Numbered from the stretch's first letter, positions 1 through 13,955 are shown. The stretch: DNA of 64,000 nucleotides from Adiantum capillus-veneris (GCA_014529385.2 CM043952.1:59627119-59691118), one strand, 5' to 3'. Notes: generated by a model not told the origin, from the sequence alone. Program-made: numbers and translations.

Positions 1-85
1 CTTGATATTTTGTCGGGGTTTGAATCAATGCTAATTATTCATTTTCTCCCTGATGTTCAATTGCAGCATGAACATACGCATTTTC

Positions 86-1240
86 TTAATTCCCCTCGCC
101 TCTAGCACCTTGACCTCTGTTAACTTGAGGTCTTCCTTGAGTCCTTTGATTCCCTCCTTCTCCTGGACGAGGTTGATGGTTAAAGTTATTCCCATTGTTG
201 CTATTGTTATTGGCGAGTGGTCCATTTTCAAAAAAAGGTGGATTGCCTAGTCTTAAGTGCCCTTGGTTTTGAGGTTGTCTCTGACTTTTGTTAAAGTTTT
301 GCTGATTGAAGTTCTTGTGAGATATAGGTGGTCTAGGTCTAAAAATTTTGAAATTCCGATTTCGGTTAAAGTTCTTCAGTTCATGATTGTCCACAGTTCT
401 GTGAAGCTTGAATTGATAAATAGACAATGTTTGAACATATGTTCAGGACCAAGACAAGTATAACACAAATAATCTCAGACCTTCATACGTAATAAGTTGT
501 CTCTTCTTTACTGTGAATTACCAGACCTTTGTTTCTCCTCGGGACAAGGTCTTTTGAATTCATGAACATGAGCAGGTATTAGTTTCCTCTTTCCGCTATT
601 GGATAACTCTAGCACAAGAGGTTTTCCCGTATCAAGGACACCTACAAAGTTGGTAAGACAAACACTCTGGAGTCTAATCTTCACAAGATTATGTAACCCT
701 AACACGAATCAAGCTACCTTGAACTCTTGATTCATCCCTACTCGAGCATACTTGACAAGGGTCAAAAAACGTTGATAGTATGATTCCAGGTCTTTGGTTC
801 CTTGAGTACAATCAAGAGACTCATCCATACGGTATGAACGATAAACTTTTTTTTGATAGTCCTTCTTGAGCTGAGTCTTAAGATAATCCCAAGTTGTTGC
901 AGTAGGGTCAACATTGTCTTTTGTGCAATGGTATCTCTACCAATGCTTGGCTATTTTTTCTAATTTGAACTTAGCAATAATATCTTTGTTTTTTGCAGAT
1001 GAATGAGCCAAATCAAAGTAGTCATCCATGCACTCAATCCAATCTTCAAGAACTTTGGCTATATCTTTGTCATCCCCGCTAAAGTTTCAAGGTTGAGATT
1101 TGCAAAGCATAGCATTGATTTCCCTATCAATGATGGTTTGCTGAGGAGAAATAGGTGCATTGGTGATAGCAGGAGCCGCATGGTAACTTACGGCACCATA
1201 TCAACAAAGGTCACTCTTAGTACAATATTCTAGTCCGCTC
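86..1240 (-). pseudogene. gag: Decayed Ty3/gypsy-type gag polyprotein
   Basis: Read on the minus strand, this stretch gives a gag-like protein: a capsid-type region near 1,170-720 (motifs DWIECMDDYFDLA, WDYLKTQLKKDYQ, ESYYQRFLTLVKYAR), then a zinc knuckle of exact CX2CX4HX4C form (C-YT-C-LGPE-H-MFKH-C, 465-424), then an Asn/Gln/Arg-rich tail ending near 86. Gag of this kind packages element RNA into cytoplasmic particles. At least two in-frame stops and frame changes break it, so it is dead. No protease or RT follows on the minus strand before the window edge, so pol, if present, lies left of position 1. The RT fragment at 2,981-3,400 lies upstream of this gag, the wrong order for one element, and probably belongs to another. 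Family assignment is by motif only. Confidence 0.72.
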
Positions 1241-1399
1241 AAAGTCCTTTTAGCAAAATAAAATAGATAGTTGAGAATAAGATAAGAGAGAGTACAAGAA
1301 AGAATAGCGATAAATTATACCAATTTCTATATCGCAAAAACTTTGGGGTTCAAAACTTTACAAAGTGTCTTGAAAGTTTTTAATAAATCTTAATGGCTC

Positions 1400-2850
1400 T
1401 GACATAATGCATTCGGTAGTATCCATTGTGGCATCCTTCCATCAATGGATTATAGCTATCCCATTCTTTGAGTATATCGGACGGTTGATCCCAATAATCT
1501 TTCTTGACATTTGGTTGAAACATTTTCTCATTAGCATGTGAAACATACCACTACAGAGTAAGTGATCGGTTAGTTACAGGTACTCTTATTTTGTTGTGAA
1601 CTATTGTCTTTTTGTAACCGAAGTAGTCGTCAGAGTAAGCAAAATCTTTAGGAAACACGTCTACTGTGTCCCATTCATCAGAGCTGTGTATATTCGCACA
1701 ATCTGCGAGGCATTGGGATCTGTTATAGGCATCGTATTAAATTCTTACACGGTGAGGATAGTGGATTATGGACTTTCCAAACAAGTTAAAGAACAACTTC
1801 CAAGGTACAAGACTAAAGGAATGTTGGTCATTGGTCTAGCATTGAACCATACATTGAACATGACAATGCTGAAACATCTCGTAGCCATTACTAAGGGAAG
1901 TATGTTCCTAGCTATCCAAGTTTCCTTAGTGAGTCTCAAGGTAAGTTCATAGACATTTATGTACAACATTTGGTTAGTGACAATGATATCCTTTTCCAAC
2001 TTGGATTGAATCCATTCAATACTCCCATTGGGCAAGAATTTATGTTTGGGTGGTCTAAAATCGGGGTTTCCTGCAACATAATGGTACCAAGCTCAAAATG
2101 TATTACGTACAATACAATTTGTGGACAATAATAGTTTATTCTCTTTCCCATCATGTGTGGTAGTGACAAGTCCTTGTACTTCCACTCATGTTTGAAGATG
2201 CTCTTCCACCATAAGGCGAGATAAAATATTCACCCATATCCCTCGACGTACGATGTCAGTCATCCCATTTACACACGCATCCCATTTCTCAAGTTAGTTA
2301 GAATCGTAAAACAAAATATTCAAATCAAATATTATGACCATTAAAACAATATGAATAATATAAAAATCATTTTTTAATAATCGTAAGAGCCAAAAAGATA
2401 TATAGTGCTTTTAGTAAGACGCATAAATATGAAAGGGTCCTATGAACCAATTTTTGGTTTCTATAACCGAGTTTCTACCCTTATATTCGTTTACATCTCG
2501 AGTTTCAAAGTTTAGAACTTGAAGTTGTGCACTAAGATTCACATCTTTCTTCTCATACCATTCTTCCTCTTGAGATACATATGTGGGTAGTATTGCATTA
2601 AAGCACTTTACAGGAGCATGTCATTCTTTTACATCATTTCTATAGAAATACCTACTCGAGTTCACTACCATTGGATGTGCCTGAGTAGAGTCACTAATGC
2701 ATCTAGGCTTCTCATAGTCATCAAAGGTAATAGTGACATTGTGAGAATTGTATTTAAGAATAGGAACATGTAGACTCTATTGAACCAGTCTTGAGGTACA
2801 TAATAGAATCTATTGCCGCCATTTGACTTCTAGTTGAAGGTGGTTGTCCA
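1400..2850 (-). pseudogene. Unidentified decayed coding stretch
   Basis: Conceptual minus-strand translation gives several protein-like blocks in one direction, separated by stops and frame changes. Examples are DDYEKPRCISDSTQAHPMVV and NFETRDVNEYKGRNSVIETK near 2,750-2,430, FLPNGSIEWIQSKLEKD near 2,040-1,990, and DVFPKDFAYSDDYFGYKKT with MFQPNVKKDYWDQPSDILKE near 1,660-1,460. Composition is like ordinary globular protein rather than low complexity. I do not recognise the family. It sits between a gypsy gag and a gypsy RT fragment on the same strand, so it may be an extra ORF of a retroelement or a captured host gene; nothing in the sequence decides. No intact start, stop or splice pattern is visible. 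Confidence 0.45.
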
Positions 2851-2980
2851 AATACCACTCTTGATCCTTCTTTTGATGATATTATATCTCCATGAGCTTT
2901 GCCAATTCATCAGTGACCTAATTGGACTTCTCATTGGAATTCTGATGGTTGGACAAATCATTGGCATCGTCATGGAATTA

Positions 2981-3400
2981 TTATGACCTAAGTATTGAAT
3001 CTTTGTTGATTGATATAAAGTTGTTCTCCCTTAAAGCTTGAAAAATTGCATGGAGATGTTGCTTGTTCTCCTCCAAGGACTTGGAGTAGATGATTATATC
3101 ATCAAAGAACACTCCAATGAACTTGCGGTAGGGTCTAAATATTTTCTCCATAAAACGATTGAATGTGGCCGGTGCATTAGTCAAGCCAAAAGGCATGACT
3201 AGATATTCATAAAGACAAACGTTGTACAAAACGCAATCTTTAGGAAATCTTGAATTTGATGATAGCCACTTTTAAGGTCAATCCTTTTGAAGTAGGTTGA
3301 ACCTTGTAGCTTATCAAACATATCTTTTTTTTTCAAGAAAAAGATTCTTCTATTAGTTAACGAAAATGTCCATAGGGCAACAACCACCTCTACTAGAGAG
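2981..3400 (-). pseudogene. pol: Ty3/gypsy reverse transcriptase fragment
   Basis: The minus strand encodes the finger and palm part of a gypsy-type reverse transcriptase in two frames. The first (about 3,387-3,199) has the motif-A block FKRIDLKSGYHQI with its catalytic Asp. The second (3,229-2,981) has MPFGLTNAPATF and the active-site box written FFDD in FFDDIIIYSKS. A frame change near 3,210-3,230 separates them, and the reading frame dies just after the palm, so thumb, RNase H and integrase are missing. This is about a third of a normal RT domain. It is probably a relic of an element other than the gag at the left edge, because RT lies upstream of that gag here. Confidence 0.85.
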
Positions 3401-4086
3401 CACTACAACACTCATAAGGGGAAACTCTACCAATAAAAAAAACAGCATATGTACAATGAGGCTAGATTAAGAAATGAGAGGAGTAAAAAGCCACACAGGT
3501 GGACGGTAGTGCCAGCTGAGATCACCTCGGACCATGGTGAAGAAAGGCCCAGGGCGCCAGAGTCAAAGAAACTCCTCTCTGCACTCTCGCATGTGGTCGG
3601 AGCTGCCTTGAAGTCTCTCAAACTATCAGAGTATGCATTACCTCCAGTCAAGAATCTCAAATAGTCTCAGCTAGTGTCATAAGGCGAGCCTCAAAGATGC
3701 AAAAGCAACGGGCCCGCCAGATGAACCATAGTGGTAGCCACAGACAAGCTCCCAGCACACATCTCTCTCACTGCACCACTCGTGTGGGGCAATCTCTATA
3801 GCAGGTTGGAGTGTAGGTCGACCCCTTGTATCACTATCATCCTAGTGGTGGAGGATAGCTCAAACTGTAATGAAAGGGCCAGTGAGAGTGGACCAAGTAG
3901 CTGCCCCCAAGTGTACTGCCGTGCAGTGGAAAGAACTAGCATCAGCTGAAGGACCCAAAGCCAAACCTATTGTGCCAAAGGGAAATCCCAAAGACAGTGA
4001 CACTGAAGGGACGATGACAAGATGCACATGTTGCCGAGAGACCACTGTGTACAAGCCAAGTCCCCACTGTTGTAGCTTATGTGCAA
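3401..4086. other. Stretch without a recognisable gene
   Basis: Short open frames here (up to 90 codons) show no motif I recognise and overlap on both strands. The segment ends with the pentanucleotide CCAGC (4,087-4,091), the left target-site duplication of the adjoining LTR retrotransposon. The sequence right of 14,411 is therefore its original neighbour. Confidence 0.6.
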
Positions 4087-4091
4087 CCAGC

Positions 4092-4547
4092 TGTAATGGA
4101 ATTGATATTTTATGCAGGTGACAGGTGGAAAAGGCCAAGGGTTATGCGAAAGGATAATATATTTTATCATTTAAGTGCTCTTTATGAGCCATGGCCAATT
4201 ATTGGCCGGCCAGTCAATATGTATTCATTTGAGCATTCACTAATCTATAAATAAATACGTGCAAGAGGAAAATGAGCACTCTTGCATGGGGGAAGATTGC
4301 ACCAAGTGCTTGTGTCTATTCTTCTCTCCTCTCCTTTCTTCTCTCTTGCCGTGCCGATGTAGCACTCCACTCCAAGAGGTGTATCCACACGTGCCCTCTC
4401 GGTCTCTCTTGCTCTTTGCCTCTCTTTGTTGTGTGCAATCTTGATTATGGTTACGTGATTCGTCAAGTATGCAAATTTACGGTTTTATTATTTGTAGCAT
4501 ATTATTCTCAATATTTTGCAGGGCCACCACGTTCTCCGTTTGTAGCA
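4092..4547 (+). repeat. 5' LTR of the LARD-like element
   Basis: This 456-bp LTR runs from TGTAATGG to TTTGTAGCA and matches 13,956-14,411 over its whole length without net indels. It holds a TATA-like box (4,246-4,257) and a pyrimidine-rich stretch typical of the region after the start of LTR transcripts. The left TSD CCAGC precedes it directly. Confidence 0.93.
4246..4257 (+). promoter_or_regulatory. TATA-like box in the LARD 5' LTR
   Basis: TATAAATAAATA lies 155 bp into the LTR and is conserved in the 3' LTR at 14,110-14,121. The position suits an LTR promoter. Transcription itself cannot be seen from sequence. Confidence 0.55.
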
Positions 4548-4548
4548 G

Positions 4549-4560
4549 TGGTATCAGAGC
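4549..4560 (+). other. Primer-binding site (initiator tRNA-Met)
   Basis: TGGTATCAGAGC begins one base after the LTR end. It is the usual complement of the 3' end of plant initiator tRNA-Met, from which minus-strand cDNA starts. Confidence 0.9.
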
Positions 4561-8063
<3,503 letters not shown>

Positions 8064-8230
8064 CACTACAAGAGGCTCTTCATATTAGCGACGCTCAAAA
8101 AAAAAATTCCCGACGTCGCTATGAGCGTCGCAAATTTACAAAGAAATTTGCGACGCTCATAGCGACGCCAGCTGGGGTAAAAAAAATAACCGAGCGCGCC
8201 CAAAAACTCAGATCTCAGATCTGAGTTTTT
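8064..8230 (+). repeat. CACTA-1 left end: TIR and two hairpins
   Basis: After the TIR come subterminal GCGACGCTC motifs and two strong palindromes. One has 24-bp perfect arms (8,114-8,137 and 8,144-8,167) with a 6-nt loop and is made of two inverted copies of the subterminal motif. The other has 14-bp perfect arms AAAAACTCAGATCT (8,202-8,215) and their complement (8,217-8,230) around one base. In CACTA elements such subterminal arrays are the binding sites of the TnpA protein; that role is inferred from the family. Confidence 0.85.
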
Positions 8231-8266
8231 CGGCGCCCTCAAGCAAAGAGCAGGTAACGCTCTCCC

Positions 8267-8272
<6 letters not shown>

Positions 8273-8313
<41 letters not shown>

Positions 8314-8314
8314 C

Positions 8315-8366
<52 letters not shown>

Positions 8367-8488
8367 AGAGGAAGGAGAGCCAGGTATGCTCCTTCCCTCT
8401 CCTCATTCTCATGTTCCCTTCCCCTCTTTCTCTCTCCCTCTCTCTCTCTGTCACACACACACATACACACACACACACACATAGTGTT

Positions 8489-8500
<12 letters not shown>
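8273..8500. repeat. (CT)n and (CA)n microsatellites in CACTA-1
   Basis: Runs of CT (about 8,273-8,309) and CA (about 8,321-8,362) are followed by a second CT/CA pair near 8,420-8,480. The Ser-Leu and Val-Cys-rich minus-strand frames here are by-products, not genes. Confidence 0.9.
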
Positions 8501-8536
<36 letters not shown>

Positions 8537-8566
8537 TGCAAAAACGCACACACATACATAAACAAA

Positions 8567-8745
8567 GAATGCACACACACATTGAGAGAGAAAAAGAGAG
8601 AGAGAGCATGCATAAACAAAAAACTCACGCATTGAGAGAGGAAAAGAGAGAGAGAACATGCATAAACAAAAAACGCACACATTGAGAGAGGAAAAGAGAA
8701 AGAAAACATGCATACGATCCAAAAAAACGCACACACATTGAGAGA
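8567..8745. repeat. Tandem repeat of about 52 bp, 3-4 copies
   Basis: A unit of ACACATTGAGAGAG plus a purine run plus CATGCATAAACAAAAAAC recurs starting near 8,573, 8,628, 8,679 and 8,736. Between it and the TnpD remnant lie two copies, about 300 bp apart (near 9,020 and 9,320), of an AT-rich TTAGATTTA/TTTACGTTTATTT block. Confidence 0.75.
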
Positions 8746-9109
8746 GAAAGAAAGAGAAACTAAGGGAGCGTCGTAGGAAACTAATTAAAATTAAAAGACC
8801 TAAAGATCTAGCCGACGAGGAGTTGAACTGAAGACCTATTATTCAAGAGAGAAATGGCATAATCAATCTATCATACTTAGCATGGGTGATAGAAAGGTTA
8901 TACCATTTATCTCTTTTTATTGGCACACACATCCACACACGCGCACACACACAGGAAGAAGAGAGTTATAACGTCGTAGGAAACTATCTTAAAAGACGTT
9001 AAAGATTAGGTTATATGTAGACTTACATTAAATTAGATTTAGGTTTATTTTTAACTAGATTTACGTTTATTTAAGCTAGATTTAGATTTACGTTATATTA
9101 GATTAGATG

Positions 9110-9305
9110 CGGGTCTCCATAGACTGCGATGCCTGCATGAAGCGGGTGAAGAAAGCCCTCAATGGAATATAGGGTATTGCTGCCTTCACTCATGGTGGGC
9201 TCCGTCGATCCAAAAGTACTGGTGAAATGTCTTCAGAAGATAGGGAAGAAGGTGGATCTTCAGGGCGGCAAGAGTCACTACATCCCCGACACAATGACCA
9301 TCTAG
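9110..9305 (+). pseudogene. Captured heavy-metal-associated (HMA/HIPP-like) domain fragment
   Basis: The plus strand reads RVSIDCDACMKRVKKALNGI, then a TAG, then in another frame GSVDPKVLVKCLQKIGKKVD with an open frame to TAG near 9,305. This matches the two halves of an HMA domain: the metal-binding MxCxxC loop region (here IDCDAC) plus the first helix, and the last strand and helix of the fold (VDPxxVLxxxxxxGKK). The central strands are deleted. In plants such domains occur in isoprenylated metallochaperone-like proteins (HIPPs). It lies between the left end and the transposase genes of the CACTA element, on the same strand, and is most simply a host exon captured by the transposon. It is broken and cannot make a full domain. 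Confidence 0.62.
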
Positions 9306-9761
9306 ACAACCTCTAGTCATTAGACTTACGTTAAATTAGATTTAGCTTTATTTTTAGTTAGATTTACGTTTATTTAGATTTACGCTTATTTACGTTAGAT
9401 CGAGTCCACGCAAGAATTACTTACGGTTTAGGGTTTAGAGTTAGACGAACAGTGAAAAGATCTACTGTGAAAAGATGTTAAGATGAAGTGAAGTGCTACA
9501 GCTAGAGAAGAGGCAAAGGGATTTTGTCCACTACATGCAGTATCATGTAGACGTGGGTGTCTAGATTTCTTGTACCCACAAATATAGGTATTGACCAATA
9601 AAGACGAGATTATAACCCGGTGGTTGTGCGACCAAGGTAAGTTTGCAATGTACGACTAGCAAGTGACTTTATTTATAAACGTTTGAACGGCCACTCATAA
9701 TCTTTGTTCGTTGTAGTATAAGTCATACACAGCAGCATGGTGTAAAGGTCGACATTTTAGG

Positions 9762-10465
9762 GTGGAACGAATCGACAAAAAGCGTTTTACTCAAGATTGT
9801 GGAATCATGGCAAAATTTGAACAGTCTAGTCGACGACGTTCCTCTGATGCAGATCCCGTGGTGGCGGAACTCACTTACTTCGGCACGCTGCAAGAGATTT
9901 TGAGGATCGATTACAGAGGATTTTTTGTCGACTTGTTCGACGTGCAATGGTTCAAGATAATCATGGAGGGTCGAAACGCTACTGTGCGTAGAGGAGAGTC
10001 TGGTTTTCTTGAGGTGGATTCTACTAAGAAATGGACTGACCTAAGAGACACTTTCGTACTACCCGAGCATTGTGAACAAGTATATAAATAGTTAACATCC
10101 CCCTTTTACAAGTTATGTGCTTGAAAGCTCTCATGTAAGTTATGTGGCTCTGGCAGGTAGTATTTCATCCTACAAAGTCTACATCAAACTGGTGGTACGT
10201 CATAGAGGTAGCCCCTCGTAGTGCAAGGACGTATGAAGGCTACCATGTGCCAATCACAACGACATCAATGGAGGAGATCAGAGAAGATGCTCAATCAGAA
10301 GCCGCTGCGGTGGTGCCAGACGAGCATCAAGATGCTACTACTCTATATGGGGTGCATGCAGAGGAGCTACAAAATGAAACAGAGGATATGTGTTTAAACG
10401 GAGAGCTCTATATAGATATAGGAAGTTATGCTGAGTTATGCGAGGATGAGAGAGAGATCTCTTAA
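9762..10465 (+). CDS. 3' end of a TnpD-like CACTA protein (DUF4216 type)
   Basis: Two exons fit: 9,762 (first Met in frame; true upstream exon lost) to 10,079, and 10,157-10,465, with a GTATAT donor and a CAG acceptor. The joined protein reads through motifs LTYFGTLQEILRIDYRGFF, DVQWFKI, GRNATVRR, LPEHCEQ|VVF and WWYVIEVAPRS, the pattern of the DUF4216 region at the C-terminus of plant CACTA transposases, followed by an acidic tail. The same motifs recur in CACTA-2 (42,358-41,774). The upstream catalytic region is missing, so this is a remnant although its remaining frame is open. Confidence 0.78.
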
Positions 10466-10737
10466 AGCCACAAATATTGTATTTGAACAATTTTGCTCCG
10501 TGCTGTAAAAGCTCTAGCTCTCTAAGTAGCTTCCATGGTGTGTAACGCTCTTTTCTACTCGCGCTCACATCTTTTGATTGAAAATTCTGAGTTTTCGACT
10601 TGCCTCTTCTATCACTCGATTCATTGCGTCATTGTATTTATATGCGTCATTACGTCATTGTATTTAATGGTCTTTGCGTCATTGTCTACTCTATTCATTC
10701 AATATTAAGTTTAAATATTCGTGTGTTTAATGCAGGT

Positions 10738-12051
10738 ATGGATGATGAGGAGTTTCTTTCTTCTTTGTCACCGCAGCAGAGACAGTGGTACGTGGAGCAT
10801 CATCGCTCTGGCGCATCATCGCGCATTCCTACACCATCCGCATCTCCCTCTCTTTCGGAGCATTCGGCGCGCTCCGAAGCTTCGGCGTCGACGAGACGAG
10901 CGTCACACTCGTCTAGACACCGGCGCTCTAGTGGTGGCGGTGGCGGTTGTTGTGGGGATTCCGCCACCGATGCCTCCACACCGCCTCGTGTTCAACGAGG
11001 CTCTTTACCCTCCCCTTCTTTGCCCGCCCCCACACCAGCCACAGCATCGCCGTCTACGCCAGGTTTTGCACGGCTGACTGTTCCTAGAAGCTACACACCT
11101 CTACCTACTCCGCCAGGAGCCACCCCACTCGACACTCCTCGCTTCGGCGCCCAGACGCCGATGGAGACACCTGACGTCCGTACCCCCATCGACACGCCGC
11201 TAGAGACCCCTGCCGGGACACCCAGGTTCACGCGTCACCGGCCAGAGGGCTTGCCTTACTCCGTCGACATCAGCGGCGGCATCATCATGGATGATGACGG
11301 CAAGAAGGTGATCTCGCGCATACGTGGTCTTTGCTCTCAGCTGTTTAGACACTATATACTAAACAAATGGAGTGAAGTACCAAGTGATTTAAAAAACAGA
11401 GTCATCAGCATACTTCATGATGAGTTTCCCGTTCCAACACGGGATCGGCGCTTCAATGAAGACCTGATGAAGATTCGAATGCGCGAATACTGCAAACACA
11501 AGCGTTCCGAAGTGCAAAAAGCAATCAAGAATGGGTGGAATAGGCCAGATTGGCTGGCCAAAGAAGATTGGAAGAATGCGAAGAAAGCAGCTCGCGAGAA
11601 TCCCGACAAGTGGAAGCAACAAAAGGATGCAGCCAGAGCGCGAGTAGAGGCAGGGAGCTCGCACCACTTGGGGAGCGGTGGATGGGCATCATTTGAGGCC
11701 GATTTTGTAAGTCTTTTCACATTGCTCTTTATGCATGTTCGATAGTTTAGGGTTTATGAGTTTTTTAGTTCTAACATAATGAAATCTTTGTATGTTTTGA
11801 CAGTGGTCGATGACAGGACGTGATCCCACACCGTACGAGCGCGAGTACGCAAGCAGAAAGGGCTTAAACGCCCTGATGGACATTCTCAGTTCTCGCGGCG
11901 GCATGGTTAGTATTAGGGTTTACTCTTTTTTATTTTTTGTATTGTTTTATAAATGTCGTTATATGTTTATATTTACTGAAAACTGTCTTATTGTCTTTTT
12001 TTGCAGAATCCGACAGATACGCCGCTTGGACGCGATGAGACGTCTGATTAG
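10738..12051 (+). CDS. Intact TnpA-like CACTA protein, three exons, 371 aa
   Basis: Exons 10,738-11,706, 11,804-11,905 and 12,007-12,051 have lengths divisible by three. Donors are GTAAGT and GTTAGT, acceptors are CAG, and together they encode 371 residues without a stop. Residues about 1-165 are Ser/Thr/Pro-rich with many TP pairs. Residues about 165-325 carry the conserved helical region (FRHYILNKWSEVP, HDEFPVP, REYCKHKRSEVQKAI, RPDWLAKEDW, GSGGWASFEADF) resembling the Ptta/En-Spm transposase-associated family (Transposase_24). The rest (GRDPTPYEREYASRKGLNAL, TPLGRDETSD) completes it. By analogy with maize TnpA it would bind the subterminal repeats and bring the ends together. A third exon of only 14 codons plus stop is repeated in the copy at 17,064-20,090, which supports the model. 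Confidence 0.82.
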
Positions 12052-12399
12052 ACGACGTCAGTTTAGCCGTAGCTAGATAGCATTAGTTTAGGGTTTCTCA
12101 TAGCTTATGTATCATGAGACGGATTTTATACGTCTTTTTGAACCATGTATATTATTACATTTGTCACCGCAATTCCTTTTGCCAATCAATTCTTTATGCC
12201 TATGATGTTGTACAATTGTCATTATTACATTTGCCAATCAATTGAGTTTGTCTATGATGTGTACAATTGTCAATTTTCCAAACAATGCGTCTTGTGGGTG
12301 ACTATTTTGGGTCTATTATTTACCTTTGCACTTTTTTTAAAAAGTGAATCAAGTACAATATGGTTGATGGGTGGCAGGGCATTCAATGCCCTGCCACCA

Positions 12400-12663
12400 A
12401 AAAAATATTCTCTCAGGCGTCGCTATAAGCGTCGCTATTTATGGCTCTGTAGCGTCGCTATATGCGTCGCTATACTCTTCTGTGAGAGCATCGCTATCTG
12501 CGTCGCTATATAGCGACGCTCATAGCGACGCTCATAGCGACGCAGATAGCGACGCTCTCGTAGCGACGCTTTTAGCGACGGTTATAGCGACGTCGGGGGT
12601 TATAAAAACCCAGTGTATTTCCGTCGCTAAGAGCGTCACAAGAGCACACAACCTCTTGTAGTG
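12400..12663 (+). repeat. CACTA-1 right subterminal repeat array and TIR
   Basis: About fifteen copies of GCGTCGCTAT or its complement ATAGCGACGC lie in 200 bp, changing orientation at the palindrome GCGTCGCTATATAGCGACGC near 12,500. They end with CCTCTTGTAGTG and the TSD ATT. The array mirrors the left end. Confidence 0.9.
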
Positions 12664-13199
12664 ATTTTGATATAGCCACTCTCCCATGTGTAATTGTTTT
12701 GAGTTTTTATATATACATTTGCACCACTCTAGATGTTAAGTCATTGTTTACTTATCATACCTTAATTAGCATGACATATTCTTTTATTTCATGGAAAGTC
12801 ATTAACACAAAATTGACAAATTTGTTAACTATATTTTGGTGTAAATTTGATAGTTTCAGCTTTCTCCTACTTGTACCTCTCTCCCCACGCACAAACTAGT
12901 ATATATTTCAAATGCAGTACATCATCCAGGTAAGTACACCCAATATCTCCTTGCTTTCCTTTTTTTGTGTTATCTTTTGAGCTATGAACCGAGTCATCTC
13001 TCATATTGTGGCTTGTACTTTGAACTAAATTGAATTGCTATTGAGAGCATTTGACATTAAGATATGACCATACTCACACGTGCTGAGGTACTTCAATAAT
13101 CCCATAACTGTGTACGTACTTTGATATACTCCAGAGTGGTGTCAAACAGATAGTAAATATTTTTTTCCTTTGATGTTTTGTCTGGTCCATTGGTCACAT

Positions 13200-13440
13200 G
13201 CACACAGATTTTCCGATTTAAGCAGTGTGTCAATGCTCATCTCGTGCAAATTCATCGATTTAAGCAGCACAACAACCAACTATAGATTCACCGATTTAGG
13301 CAGCACAACAACCAACTACAGATTCACCGATTTAGATAGCACAACGATACAAATGCAAATTCGTCAATTTAGGCAGCATTAATGCAGATAATTCGCCGAT
13401 TTAGGCAGCACGCTTTATTGGTGTAGACTCGCCGATTGAG
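13200..13440. repeat. Tandem repeat, about 45 bp, 5-6 diverged copies
   Basis: The core TTCACCGATTTAGGCAGCAC recurs near 13,252, 13,288, 13,325, 13,363, 13,391 and 13,428 with variable spacing and linkers such as AACAACCAACTA. It is probably a minisatellite; no function is evident. Confidence 0.75.
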
Positions 13441-13794
13441 GCAACACCGATCACAAAATCATGTTGCAGTGGTTGGCCACCACTGTAGCTGGTATGATTT
13501 ATTACCCGAGGATTTTGGATTTGGACATTTGGATTTTGTTTTGAAATGGATATATGTTGGCAGATATTTGGACTTGGATTTTTGTAGGTTGTCGCGACAC
13601 TATTTATGAAATTGGATTTGAGATTCATGAGAATTGATTATGATGATGATAAGTGTGACCAATGATATCCTGATTCATCAAGGTATGACATATACTGTTT
13701 ATTTTAGTGGTATGGGACACTAAAATAGGTAGTATGTGGATGACTACATGCATAAGCTATGTTGTTTCGTTTCATCAATTTTTCTTTTTCTATG

Positions 13795-13798
<4 letters not shown>

Positions 13799-13862
<64 letters not shown>
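13799..13862. repeat. (AT)n microsatellite
   Basis: About 64 bp of AT repeats just upstream of the LARD 3' LTR. Confidence 0.97.
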
Positions 13863-13868
<6 letters not shown>

Positions 13869-13955
13869 TTATAGAGAATACTAATCACTGTTTTTGAAAA
13901 GTATGCAGATTCTTATATTTGCAACTGATGACAGTTGCTTTCCAACGGAGAGGTA

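Larger units (their letters stand above)
8064..12663 (+). mobile_element. CACTA (En/Spm) DNA transposon, copy CACTA-1
   Basis: The element begins CACTACAAGAGG (8,064) and ends with the inverse CCTCTTGTAGTG (12,663), with a 3-bp duplication ATT on each side (8,061-8,063 and 12,664-12,666), the CACTA hallmark. Both ends carry arrays of the subterminal motif AGCGACGCTC and its complement. Inside, on the plus strand, are the last part of a TnpD-like gene (DUF4216 type) and an intact TnpA-like gene. The catalytic Transposase_21-type region of TnpD is absent, so this 4.6-kb copy is a deletion derivative that would need transposase from elsewhere. It sits inside the LARD interior and is therefore the younger insertion. 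Confidence 0.93.
12664..13955. other. Non-coding interior of the LARD (right part)
   Basis: AT-rich, with no coding motif. It holds the two simple repeats listed separately and ends in a short purine-rich run (ACGGAGAGG) before the 3' LTR, a weak polypurine tract. Confidence 0.65.

Noticed and set aside
1391-1405. Minus-strand TATGTCAGAGCCATTA resembling a tRNA-Met primer-binding site before the gypsy gag
   Set aside because: Only about 8 bases match TGGTATCAGAGC and no LTR could be recognised beside it. Protein-like sequence also reads through it.
3411-3430. CACTACAACACTCATAAGGGG resembling a CACTA terminus
   Set aside because: No subterminal repeats follow and no matching inverted end with a 3-bp TSD was found; probably chance.
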